Source of the DNA: Sphingomonas sp. TREG-RG-20F-R18-01
GTDB taxonomy: Bacteria > Pseudomonadota > Alphaproteobacteria > Sphingomonadales > Sphingomonadaceae
Direction: 5' to 3'
Assembly: GCF_022662475.1 (NCBI RefSeq)
Contig: NZ_JAKNQQ010000019.1
Span: 1-32,509 of the forward strand
DNA: 32,509 nucleotides
Shown piece by piece: positions 8,050-14,914 of the stretch. The notes under the pieces were generated by a model. The model was not told where the DNA came from and searched no databases. It saw only the letters and a program-made list of their open reading frames with translations. How positions within the stretch are numbered: position 1 is the first letter of the stretch; each line of letters opens with the position of its first letter. A program made the position numbers and the translations under genes.

Positions 8050-8315
8050 TTGGCATCTCGAGCGAAATACGCGGTGGCTTTTTTTAGGATGTCGCGCTCC
8101 TCGGTCACCCGGGCCAGCTCGCGCTTCAACTGGCGGATCTCCGCATCCTTGCCAGCATCGCCCAACACCTGACCCGCCAGCTGCCGCTTCCAGACATAGA
8201 GCGAATGCGGACTGACGCCGAGCCGCTGTGAAACCTCCGCTACCGGATACCCGCGGTCGGTGATCTGGGCTACCGCGTCACGCTTGAACTCATCGCTGAA
8301 ATTGGGCTTCCCCAT
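8046..8315 (-). CDS. IS3-family transposase OrfA (DNA-binding part)
   Basis: This 89-residue protein is the regulatory and DNA-binding part of the IS3 transposase. Residues 5-45 form the helix-turn-helix (FSDEFKRDAVAQI, then VAEVSQRLGVSPHSLYVWK). Residues 58-85 form the leucine-zipper-like coil that mediates multimers (IRQLKRELARVTEERDILKK). The run of seven A near its end, in the codons for ILKKA, is the expected -1 frameshift site. It binds the terminal repeats and, made alone, usually restrains transposition. Confidence 0.92.
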   Translation of the reverse strand: MGKPNFSDEFKRDAVAQITDRGYPVAEVSQRLGVSPHSLYVWKRQLAGQVLGDAGKDAEIRQLKRELARVTEERDILKKATAYFARDAK

Positions 8316-8347
8316 CGTCGCCTCCTGTCCTCAAAATTAGGATCGAA

Positions 8348-8374
8348 GGCGTCCAGAAATCTAGGGGCTACTCA
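8348..8374 (-). repeat. right terminal inverted repeat of the IS3 element
   Basis: Read on the minus strand this begins TGAGTAGCCCC and matches the left end at 24 of 27 positions. Its first bases supply the TGA that ends the truncated PLD-like frame. Confidence 0.9.
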
Positions 8375-9505
8375 GTAAGTGCCGCGCATTGGGTCGCCGC
8401 CCACCAACATCCTGGCCGTCCGGACTCCCCCGAGGTCACCCAGGATCTTGCTGAATTTATGGGGATTGTAGCCGATCTTCCCTGCATCGACGGCGAGCTG
8501 GCGCATTGCCCGCTCGAATGCCCGCTCGCTCGGCGCGGCCTGTGACCGTGTCAGCATCTCCATAGCGGTAGGCAAGTCGATTAGGGCGTGGCGCTTGTTC
8601 GCGTCACCATGGTCGCGCAGGGCGGCGTCAGCGAGCGACGCAAGGATGCCGCTGTCATCCTTCGTGACAATGAGCGCCCCGAAAGCAGCGAACCGGATGT
8701 GTTTCGCCTCGCGCACAAGCCGAAGGTTGCGGCGGTCAGCCGGCGTGGGAAGCGCCTGCCACAGGCTATATTCCGGGTTACCGCTCGACATGTCGAAGTC
8801 GAGAACCCAGTCGCTGCCGCCAATCAGGTGATTCCAATCTGCATAGGCGGAGACAGAGGTGTCGAGACTTACCGCGCCCTGTCGTTCCGTGATCCAAGTC
8901 TGGTCGTCGGCTGTCAGCGCATCCTTCCAGAAGGCAAGCTTCACTTGCCGCCAAACCGGATGGCTCGGAGCATTCTGATAAGCTGCCAGCAAGTTGCTTA
9001 CCAAACGCTTCCCCGTGGGTCGCAATTTCGCGCGGGCCTTCCACAGCGCTGTGGCCCGCTCAAGGTCGGGATCGCTGATCTCGTGACCGGCCGCGAACAC
9101 CCGGCCGAACCAATCTTCGATCTCGTCGAGCGTCACCTGATCTTTGACGCGGACATTTGCCTCCAACCAGGCACGCAGATCTGCGCCCTCGACCGCCAGG
9201 CCATTCGCCGACGCATTGGAGGAGCCCACGACGGCAGCGCCGAACGTCCAATAGACCTTCGCGTGCAGTGCGGGATGGCTCTTGAGCAAGATGCTTGGCA
9301 TGTCGCGCAGCCTTCGAATCTCGGCTGGGTTACAAGCACCGGATTCGAGATTGCAGAGGATTTTTGCCTTAATCTCGTGCCTGTCGAGCCCGAGCCGCTC
9401 GATGGCGCCATCGCCCCAGAAGGCCACGGCGACCTTGGCATTACTCGCGCCGATCAGAATCCGTTGGATTTAAACCAAGGCAGCCGTTTCGTCCAGCAAT
9501 GTCAT
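8375..9505 (-). pseudogene. phospholipase-D-like domain protein, split by IS3 and with an early stop codon
   Basis: This is the N-terminal 377 codons of a PLD-like protein. The segment LHAKVYWTFGAAVVGSSNAS is an HxK-type PLD motif, a phosphodiesterase active-site signature used by some nucleases; the usual downstream Asp is not obvious. The natural start appears to be ATG 9505, giving MTLLDETAALV. Codon 12 is TAA, after which the frame continues as expected (IQRILIGASNAKVAVAFWGD). The first usual start after that stop is GTG 9427. The 3' end is cut by the IS3 element after MRGTY. Two independent lesions make it a pseudogene. It is divergent from the HEPN gene at 9574, with a TATAAT at 9517-9512 ahead of the start. 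A defence role is inferred only from surroundings. Confidence 0.8.
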
Positions 9506-9573
9506 AGCGAGATTATAGGCCCCAGTTTTTCGGGCGGCTTGCACTCGGCCGCGCTTCGCGTGAGTGTAACGGC

Positions 9574-10044
9574 ATGCAACACGAGGTAGTCCAAGGCAAT
9601 CTGCGGCAGCTCGCGTTCGATTTCTTCTATTGGTTCTCCCGTTTCGAATATGCGCTCAAAGATGGTCACTTTCTACGCTCGGAGGTTGTCGGTATCCCGG
9701 CTGAACCGAGCTGGAAGAAATTCTGCCAGAGGTATCGAGACGTCTACAAACCGGGGCCGGCAGCAAAAGCGCTTTTGGACGCCAGCCCGGAGCGCCAGAT
9801 CGTGGCGACAGGAGGCGGTCTCGATTTCGAACCGGTGCCATTCAATCCCGGCGTGCGCGATCTCGACAAAGTCGCCGAGCTCGCACGCACGGTGCGTAAC
9901 ACCCTGTTCCACGGCGGAAAGCACGGCAGCAATTTTTGGGATGATCCTACCCGGATGGAATTGCTCCTGAGGACCACAATTGACGTGCTGGACGAACTCG
10001 CGAAACTGGGCGATCTGCAGGCCGAGTATCGGCGCGAATATTAG
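9574..10044 (+). CDS. HEPN-domain protein
   Basis: This 156-residue, mostly helical protein carries the HEPN signature Rx4-6H as RNTLFH at residues 108-113, preceded by an LARTV helix. HEPN proteins are often metal-independent RNases and act in toxin-antitoxin and phage-defence systems; some are only helical partners. It starts at ATG 9574 and is divergent from the broken PLD-like gene, 68 bases apart. The two may once have formed a unit with a shared control region. A DUF3800 gene follows on the same strand 96 bases later. RNase activity is inferred from the motif only. Confidence 0.7.
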   Translation: MQHEVVQGNLRQLAFDFFYWFSRFEYALKDGHFLRSEVVGIPAEPSWKKFCQRYRDVYKPGPAAKALLDASPERQIVATGGGLDFEPVPFNPGVRDLDKVAELARTVRNTLFHGGKHGSNFWDDPTRMELLLRTTIDVLDELAKLGDLQAEYRREY

Positions 10045-10140
10045 CTCAGACCGCCACTCGGCACCCAGCGTCGCAGCGACGTCGGCGTCGGCCGCGTATT
10101 CTATAGCTAACCCTATCGCCTGGCTTCAGGATCGTCGCGT

Positions 10141-11199
10141 ATGGAATGCTACCGAATCGACGAGAGCGGCTTTACGGGCTTCGACCTGTGGAATGCTCAG
10201 CAGCGCTTTCAGGGTGCGAGCGCAATTGCGATCGAGGACGATGATGCTGCGCGGTTGATCCGAGAACATTTTCCGCTCTTGCAAGCACCAGAACTCAAAT
10301 ATCGCGTACTTGCCCGCCGCCCGGGTGCGAGACCACGGCTAGTCGCCTTGCTCCGCGACCTCTTGGGCGGGTTCAAGTCCGTCACCTTCGTTCTCGAAAA
10401 GCGCTTTCTGCTGGCTCTAATGTTCATCGACTATGCGGTCGAGCCTTATTGGTATCGCCGAGGCGTCGACTTCTATGCGGATGGCCGCAACTATGCTCTG
10501 GCTTCTCTGCTCACCATGGTGGGTCCGAGCTTGCTCGGCAGACCGCAACACGACGGCCTGCTGGTGGCGTTCCAGCGCGCGATCAAAGAGAAGACGCCCG
10601 AGGCGTTGATCGCGTTGGTTGCCACGGCGCGGCGCTTAAAATGGCGCGAGATGCCGGAAGCGCTCGAGCCGCTGGTCAGATGCGCGCCGGAATGCCTTGA
10701 GGCCATTCGAACGCGGGGCGTCAGCACGGATGTCGCCTACATTCTCCTTCAGGGCTTGATCACGCGCATGGAGGTGATGTCCGATCGCCCCTATTGCGTT
10801 GCCCACGACCGGTCGAAGAACCTCGAGAGCTACGAACCGCTGCTCCAGCGATTGATCGCGCATGATCGGGCCGCCGAGTTTCGGCAGACCGCGATCACGA
10901 CCCTCAAATTTCCGCTCAAGCTTACCTCCGTGACGCAGGTCGATTCAAAGGAGAGCCCAGCCGTGCAAATGGCAGACGTCCTGGTCGGGGCTGCCGTCGA
11001 TGCGGCGAATGGCCTCGCGGGATTGAAGACCGGCGGCCTTGATCCCGACGACGTGATGCCGCTCTTTGGCGATGACCAATTCATTCATCTCGTGCCGTCA
11101 GTTGATTTCGAGGAGCAACGCCAATTTAGACAGGGCGGGCAGGGCGCCGAGCTCATCGACTACTTCTCAAACCACTTCGTCGATCCCGCAAACACGTGA
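10141..11199 (+). CDS. DUF3800 domain-containing protein
   Basis: This 352-residue protein resembles DUF3800, predicted to adopt an RNase H-like fold. Seen here are the opening YRIDESG (residues 4-10), the middle VAHDRSKNLESYEPLLQRL (about 220-238) and the late VQMADVLVGAAVDAANG (about 279-295). The conserved acidic residues would be Asp7/Glu8, the Asp of HDRS and the Asp of MADVL. DUF3800 genes often lie in defence and mobile regions, but the activity is not established. The start ATG 10141 has no strong ribosome binding site. It follows the HEPN gene and may share its transcript. The family call is fairly firm. Confidence 0.8.
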   Translation: MECYRIDESGFTGFDLWNAQQRFQGASAIAIEDDDAARLIREHFPLLQAPELKYRVLARRPGARPRLVALLRDLLGGFKSVTFVLEKRFLLALMFIDYAVEPYWYRRGVDFYADGRNYALASLLTMVGPSLLGRPQHDGLLVAFQRAIKEKTPEALIALVATARRLKWREMPEALEPLVRCAPECLEAIRTRGVSTDVAYILLQGLITRMEVMSDRPYCVAHDRSKNLESYEPLLQRLIAHDRAAEFRQTAITTLKFPLKLTSVTQVDSKESPAVQMADVLVGAAVDAANGLAGLKTGGLDPDDVMPLFGDDQFIHLVPSVDFEEQRQFRQGGQGAELIDYFSNHFVDPANT

Positions 11200-11223
11200 A
11201 TGGTCTGCCGTCCGCCGCGAGGG

Positions 11224-11844
11224 TCACGTCGCTTGGTAGAAGCGTGCAATTAAGTCGGCGAGGTCGAGGCCAGAATGCCCAAACGGCGTCATATCGAGAA
11301 CCTTGCCGCCATGGTCGCTGACAACTCGAAGCGGGCCTGGCTTGACGTCGAGTGTCAGCACCACTGACGATAAGGATGACACTGCCAAGGCGGCGTCAGC
11401 TTCATTGCCTGTCAGGCCGCTGCCTTTCGCAGATCGGTTGAGTAGATAGGGCCCGTGCAGTGCGGCATAGAGTGCGATCGCGTCTTCGGATTGAAAGGTC
11501 CCAAACCCGAATCCACCATGACGCTCTAAACCGGCATCTTGGCGTGCAAACCCGAAAACGGCGGTTACGTCGATTGCGCTCTCCGACATCTGTCGCTCAA
11601 TATAGGCATTCAGGCTCGCCTTCTCGCTGGTGTCAGCGATCGCGCCAAGTTCGATCTGAACCTCTCTCGGAATAAACAGCGCAAACTTGGTTGCCGGCAG
11701 TTCGGTTGCGAGGTGCAGGTCGAGGCACTGGAGCAGGTTCCAGACGTTGCCGTCGATCGTCACGGCGATGCGTCCATCGGTGCGGTGGCGGTAGGGCACC
11801 GATGGCAGCCTCAGCCGAGCCCGAACAGCGGCAATGGCGTCCAC
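11224..11844 (-). CDS. PIN-like domain protein
   Basis: This 206-residue protein looks like a PIN-fold protein, the fold of VapC-type RNases. Asp31 in TIDGNVWNLL follows a beta strand. Glu62 and Glu65 lie in PREVQIEL. Asp150 lies in the helix NEADAALAVS, and Asp166 ends a strand (VVLTLD). These positions and spacing fit the acidic quartet of PIN domains. It starts inside the 3' end of the preceding minus-strand gene (overlap 11811-11844), so the two are probably co-translated. The partner has a HEPN-like motif, and the pair could be a two-gene RNase-type module. The fold call is from motif spacing, not from strong sequence identity. Confidence 0.55.
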   Translation of the reverse strand: MDAIAAVRARLRLPSVPYRHRTDGRIAVTIDGNVWNLLQCLDLHLATELPATKFALFIPREVQIELGAIADTSEKASLNAYIERQMSESAIDVTAVFGFARQDAGLERHGGFGFGTFQSEDAIALYAALHGPYLLNRSAKGSGLTGNEADAALAVSSLSSVVLTLDVKPGPLRVVSDHGGKVLDMTPFGHSGLDLADLIARFYQAT

Positions 11845-12725
11845 GCCTTGCCTTCTTGCGGCATGATGTACATTTCTTCGATCGGCACCATCGGAACGTC
11901 GATCGCCAGGAAGCGCCTCAAATCCGACGTCAACGCTTCCTGCCCAAACTGTGCGACCAGGATTACCGCGCAGGCAGCGATCGCGCCGAAGGCGTTCGCA
12001 AGTGTCGCCTTTTCGAACTCGAATTCACGATTGTGTTTCACGCCGTTATAGGCGGCATACCAAGACAGGGACTTGCTGGTCTCCGGCTCCGACCATCCCG
12101 CGAATGGCGCGATCGGATCGATGTCGGGATAGCGATAGAATCGGACGACATAATCTCGAAGGAGAAGCGGATCGGCGAGCTTCAAATAGTGCCCACTATT
12201 GTTCGCCCGGCCTCCGTTCGCTTTCAGAATTCCACGCCAATGCATCTCCACCTCGGTGGACGCCAGAATCAGAATATTGCGGATTTCATGGCCATAGGCG
12301 GCGAATGTCGCCGGGGAAGGCTGCACCACCCGACAAATTGCTGTGAGCGCATCGATCAAGGATTCGAGCTGGTTCTGGGCGTCAGTAATATAGCGTTCGT
12401 CCCCTCGCGCATCCGGCATCGACAGCTTGCCGTCTCCCGCCAGAACGATGGGCCGTGCCACGCGGCAATGATATTGCCCCGGGGCTAGGATCATGCGCCG
12501 GAAGGGGCCCGGGTTATCGGATCCATCGAGCCATGGCGTTAAGCGTCGCAGACACTTCCAGATCGTTTCGTCGGGATCCGCAGCATAGTAGGTTCCCGCG
12601 CCGGCTTCTGGATTGCTGATACCGCACAGCGTCGCGGTCCGATCGGTGATACGCCATAGCTGCCCATGCCCAGCATCGACGTTGCGAACGTACCAGCCCT
12701 GATCTTCATTCCCGGTTCGAGCCAT
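11811..12725 (-). CDS. HEPN-like protein paired with PIN-like gene
   Basis: This 304-residue protein is unrecognised as a named family. The C-terminal half is helical and contains AAYNGVKHNREFEFEKAT at about residues 234-251, a NxxKH(N/D)R pattern seen in HEPN-like and related helical folds. The N-terminal half is mixed, with WYVRNVDAGHGQLWRITDR near the start. The frame is open up to 12935, but the codons before 12725 translate to low-complexity Arg/Pro/Ala sequence from a GC-rich intergenic stretch, so ATG 12725 (MARTGNEDQG) is chosen. It overlaps the PIN-like gene by 34 bases. No membrane segment is seen. Function is unknown; a joint role with the PIN-like protein is inferred. Confidence 0.6.
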   Translation of the reverse strand: MARTGNEDQGWYVRNVDAGHGQLWRITDRTATLCGISNPEAGAGTYYAADPDETIWKCLRRLTPWLDGSDNPGPFRRMILAPGQYHCRVARPIVLAGDGKLSMPDARGDERYITDAQNQLESLIDALTAICRVVQPSPATFAAYGHEIRNILILASTEVEMHWRGILKANGGRANNSGHYLKLADPLLLRDYVVRFYRYPDIDPIAPFAGWSEPETSKSLSWYAAYNGVKHNREFEFEKATLANAFGAIAACAVILVAQFGQEALTSDLRRFLAIDVPMVPIEEMYIMPQEGKAWTPLPLFGLG

Positions 12726-13158
12726 TGCCACGAATGCCGCCTTTCTGTCGTTGTCGCGGCCTACGCCCCACCTCCGTGTGGGCCGGTCGCCGCAAGGGCG
12801 GTTGGTGGACGCCGCCGCTCCGGCGCAGGTACTTGGCGCTGCCCCCGGCGCCCTTCCGATCGGCCTTCGCGCCGCTCGCTCCTTCAGCCCGTTCCCCGCG
12901 AGGCGGCCCTGCGGTTGAATTGCGATGATTCCCATTTCAATGTGGTCGAATGATGATTGAGGAAAGGGGCGGGCTGCCCGTCTCGGTGCGCAGGGTGCGT
13001 ATCAAAAGGATCGTTGATCGCGAAAGCGCCGTTTTCCTTACATATCCCCCAGCTACCACGTCGGGTGCACGAAGCTGATGCGATCGCGTCTCGGCGGCTC
13101 ACGTGCTACGCGGCCCTAAGCCCATCCGTTCCTCCGCACCATCGAAGTCGATGCAAGC
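12726..13158. other. GC-rich divergent intergenic stretch
   Basis: This stretch separates the minus-strand HEPN-like gene from the plus-strand TIR-like gene and should hold both promoters. The part at about 12750-12930 is extremely GC-rich with small palindromic pieces (for example CCGCCGCTCCGGCG). It looks like a scar or junction of older DNA. No gene with a credible translation was found, and no clear -35/-10 pair could be assigned. Confidence 0.4.
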
Positions 13159-14178
13159 ATGACCAAAAAGACCCCCTTCCATATTTTCTTTTCCTGGCAG
13201 AGCGATTCTCCCCGAGAGACCAACCACGGCGCGATCGGGAAGGCGCTTAAGGCCGCGTGCAAGAAGTTGGGTGTGGAATACCCCGACCTGACGCTCGTTT
13301 CCGACGAGGCGACCCGGGGCACGAGCGGTAGCCCAAGGATCGTGGACAAGATCGTCGAGAAGATCGAGGCGGCGGGCATGTTCGTGGCGGACATCACCAC
13401 CGTGACCGCGGCCGGTGCGGGGCGGCCCTGCCCCAATCCCAATGTCATTTTCGAGCTGGGCTACGCCGTCGCGACTTTGGGCTGGGACCGGGTCGTGCTG
13501 CTGTTCAACGGTGCCATCGGTAGCTTTCCCGGCGACCTCCCCTTCGACCTGGCCGGAAACCGCACGAGCCGTTACGACCTCGCCGTCGGCTGCACCGCCG
13601 CGCAGTACGCCAAGCTCGAGAAGCTGATGGAGGTCGCTGTCCGCGCGGTTATCAGCAAGGACCCAAAGCGGCCGGCGGAGCTGAAGGGCCTTTCGCGCGA
13701 ACGGATCGAACACGACCGCGACGTCGAGAACATGCGATGGCTAATGGAGACGCTCGACTTGCCGACGCTGGATCAGCACGTGAATGACCTGCCCAAGCTC
13801 GTCACTGATCGCGCGATGTGGTTTCATGAGCATTACAAGGGTGTGGCCGCCAACCCCCTTTTCAACGTCTATGACTCCATCCTGCGCGATGCCGTCGAAC
13901 GCTTGCTCCAGGCCTGGAACGCAGCGATGGCTCACGGCACGCAATACACGCCGTTGTCGCAGGGGCGTTATTCTTTCATCAGCCTCGGGGACGCGCCGCT
14001 CACCCCAAATCGTCAGGTCGCTTGGGACGAGATTGAGGCTGCCCGCAGAGACATGGCGGAATGCATCTCGCTTATCCTCAACCGCATCAGATCGGCCTAT
14101 CTCGAGATCGACGTACAGCGGACCAATGAGCAGGCTTGGAAGGAGTATGTCGACTTCCATCGCCAGATCGAGGCGTAG
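13159..14178 (+). CDS. TIR-like nucleotide-binding effector protein
   Basis: This 339-residue protein opens with a TIR-like domain (about residues 5-140). Visible elements are the first strand HIFFSWQSD, the segment GSPRIVDKIVEKIEAAGMF followed by VADIT, and PNPNVIFELGYAVATLGWDR, where the Glu of FELGYA fits the catalytic glutamate of NAD-consuming TIR and CAP12-type domains. Then comes VVLLFN and LPFDL. Residues 170-339 are helical with no known motif and may sense a trigger or oligomerise. Prokaryotic TIR effectors commonly deplete NAD on infection. No cyclase (CD-NTase) or Thoeris-type partner is adjacent, so it could be a stand-alone defence gene. NADase activity is inferred. Confidence 0.68.
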   Translation: MTKKTPFHIFFSWQSDSPRETNHGAIGKALKAACKKLGVEYPDLTLVSDEATRGTSGSPRIVDKIVEKIEAAGMFVADITTVTAAGAGRPCPNPNVIFELGYAVATLGWDRVVLLFNGAIGSFPGDLPFDLAGNRTSRYDLAVGCTAAQYAKLEKLMEVAVRAVISKDPKRPAELKGLSRERIEHDRDVENMRWLMETLDLPTLDQHVNDLPKLVTDRAMWFHEHYKGVAANPLFNVYDSILRDAVERLLQAWNAAMAHGTQYTPLSQGRYSFISLGDAPLTPNRQVAWDEIEAARRDMAECISLILNRIRSAYLEIDVQRTNEQAWKEYVDFHRQIEA

Positions 14179-14536
14179 AATAGGGGACATAAGGTGATAT
14201 AGCCCGTGTGCTGGTAGTCTCGCCGCGACCTCGATCGATGCGCCGCAAAGGCTGTGGGTTGGCATACAATTCAGAACACTCTCACCTGTCTTCGCATTGC
14301 CGCCTGGGGACTAGCCCCGAAAGTGCAACCCCGGCAGATGATGCCCAAGCCATTGGTTCTGCCCCGGACCTATTATGACACGGGGGTTTGTTCGGTGCCG
14401 ATGGAACCCATCGTGACCGGCTTTGTCCACGACATTACATATAGTTGCATCGCTCGGAGGCGCCGTCCCGCTTTTGCGCGGATGTCTGCATACCGCAACG
14501 CCCGAGGGAGGCGCCCCGATTGCACACATCAATTTA
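14179..14536. other. intergenic stretch upstream of the HTH-methyltransferase cluster
   Basis: No credible gene is seen. An open frame at 14254-14592 is rejected for its irregular composition. The right end leads into the paired operator palindromes of the next cluster, so the promoter of that cluster probably lies between here and 14601. Confidence 0.4.
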
Positions 14537-14572
14537 TGTGTTATGACACATCAAATCGTGTGCGCTTGCACA
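14537..14572. promoter_or_regulatory. pair of 14-bp operator palindromes before the HTH gene
   Basis: Two palindromes share the form TGTGYNNNNRCACA: TGTGTTATGACACA at 14537-14550 and TGTGCGCTTGCACA at 14559-14572. Their centres are 22 bp apart, about two helical turns, so both face the same side of the DNA. Each is followed by TCAAA. A further half-site (TTGCACA) lies at 14520-14526. They end 29 bases before the HTH gene start and are likely its autoregulatory sites, as with controller proteins of restriction-modification systems. Confidence 0.6.
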
Positions 14573-14601
14573 TCAAACACTTTGTAGGATGAAACGGTGC
14601 T

Positions 14602-14889
14602 GTGCCATACGCCGAATTCCTTGCCGAGCTTGAACGCGCAGGGCTCAGCGTGCGTGGCTTTGCTGACCTTATTGGCATGAATCCGAATTCAATCACCAAC
14701 TATGCCGGACGGGGCGAACTGCCCCAGCATATTGCGCTCGTCGCCGTCTTGGTCGCCGAGATGGCTGCGGGTGGCCTCGACTATCGACGCGCGATCGCAA
14801 AAGTTGCGCCAACGAAGAAGCCGCGCGGCGCGACCCGGCCCGGCCACTTTGGCGGCGATCGTCAGGCCACCCTGGATGTGCTGTCGTGA
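14602..14889 (+). CDS. small HTH (XRE-like) regulator
   Basis: This 95-residue protein has a helix-turn-helix of the XRE/Cro type at residues 5-45 (LAELERAGLSVRGFADLIG, then MNPNSITNYAGRGELP). The C-terminal 30 residues are basic and likely disordered. It starts at GTG 14602. It sits 25 bases before the methyltransferase gene on the same strand and just after two matched palindromes. This is the arrangement of a controller or repressor that delays or limits expression of a restriction-modification operon. That role is inferred from layout. It is shorter than typical full regulators but similar in size to C proteins. Confidence 0.68.
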   Translation: MPYAEFLAELERAGLSVRGFADLIGMNPNSITNYAGRGELPQHIALVAVLVAEMAAGGLDYRRAIAKVAPTKKPRGATRPGHFGGDRQATLDVLS

Positions 14890-14914
14890 AAGCTGATGCT
14901 TCCGAGGCCGGATC

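Larger units (their letters stand above)
7156..8374 (-). mobile_element. complete IS3-family insertion sequence (IS51-group-like)
   Basis: This is a complete 1219-bp insertion sequence with both ends identified. The 27-bp terminal inverted repeats begin TGAGTAGCCCC and match at 24 positions. It is flanked by a 3-bp target duplication, GTA, at 7153-7155 and 8375-8377. It carries orfA and orfB on the minus strand, overlapping by four bases, with an A7 slippery run (minus strand, 8085-8079) for the -1 frameshift that makes the OrfAB transposase. The intact reading frames and intact ends suggest a recent insertion. It landed inside a PLD-like gene. The group name is a judgement from the OrfA sequence. 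Confidence 0.93.

Noticed and set aside
7381..8172. 263-codon plus-strand open frame
   Set aside because: It is antisense to the IS3 orfB and orfA, whose motifs are unambiguous.
8588..9589. 333-codon plus-strand open frame
   Set aside because: It is antisense to the PLD-like gene and crosses its promoter; the translation shows no family pattern.
11691..12488. 265-codon plus-strand open frame
   Set aside because: It is antisense to the HEPN-like gene and its translation is Arg-rich and irregular.
12726..12935. 70-codon 5' extension of the HEPN-like gene
   Set aside because: The added residues are low-complexity from a GC-rich patch; ATG 12725 gives a natural N-terminus.
14254..14592. 112-codon plus-strand open frame
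   Set aside because: It runs through the operator palindromes and has Cys/Arg-rich random composition.
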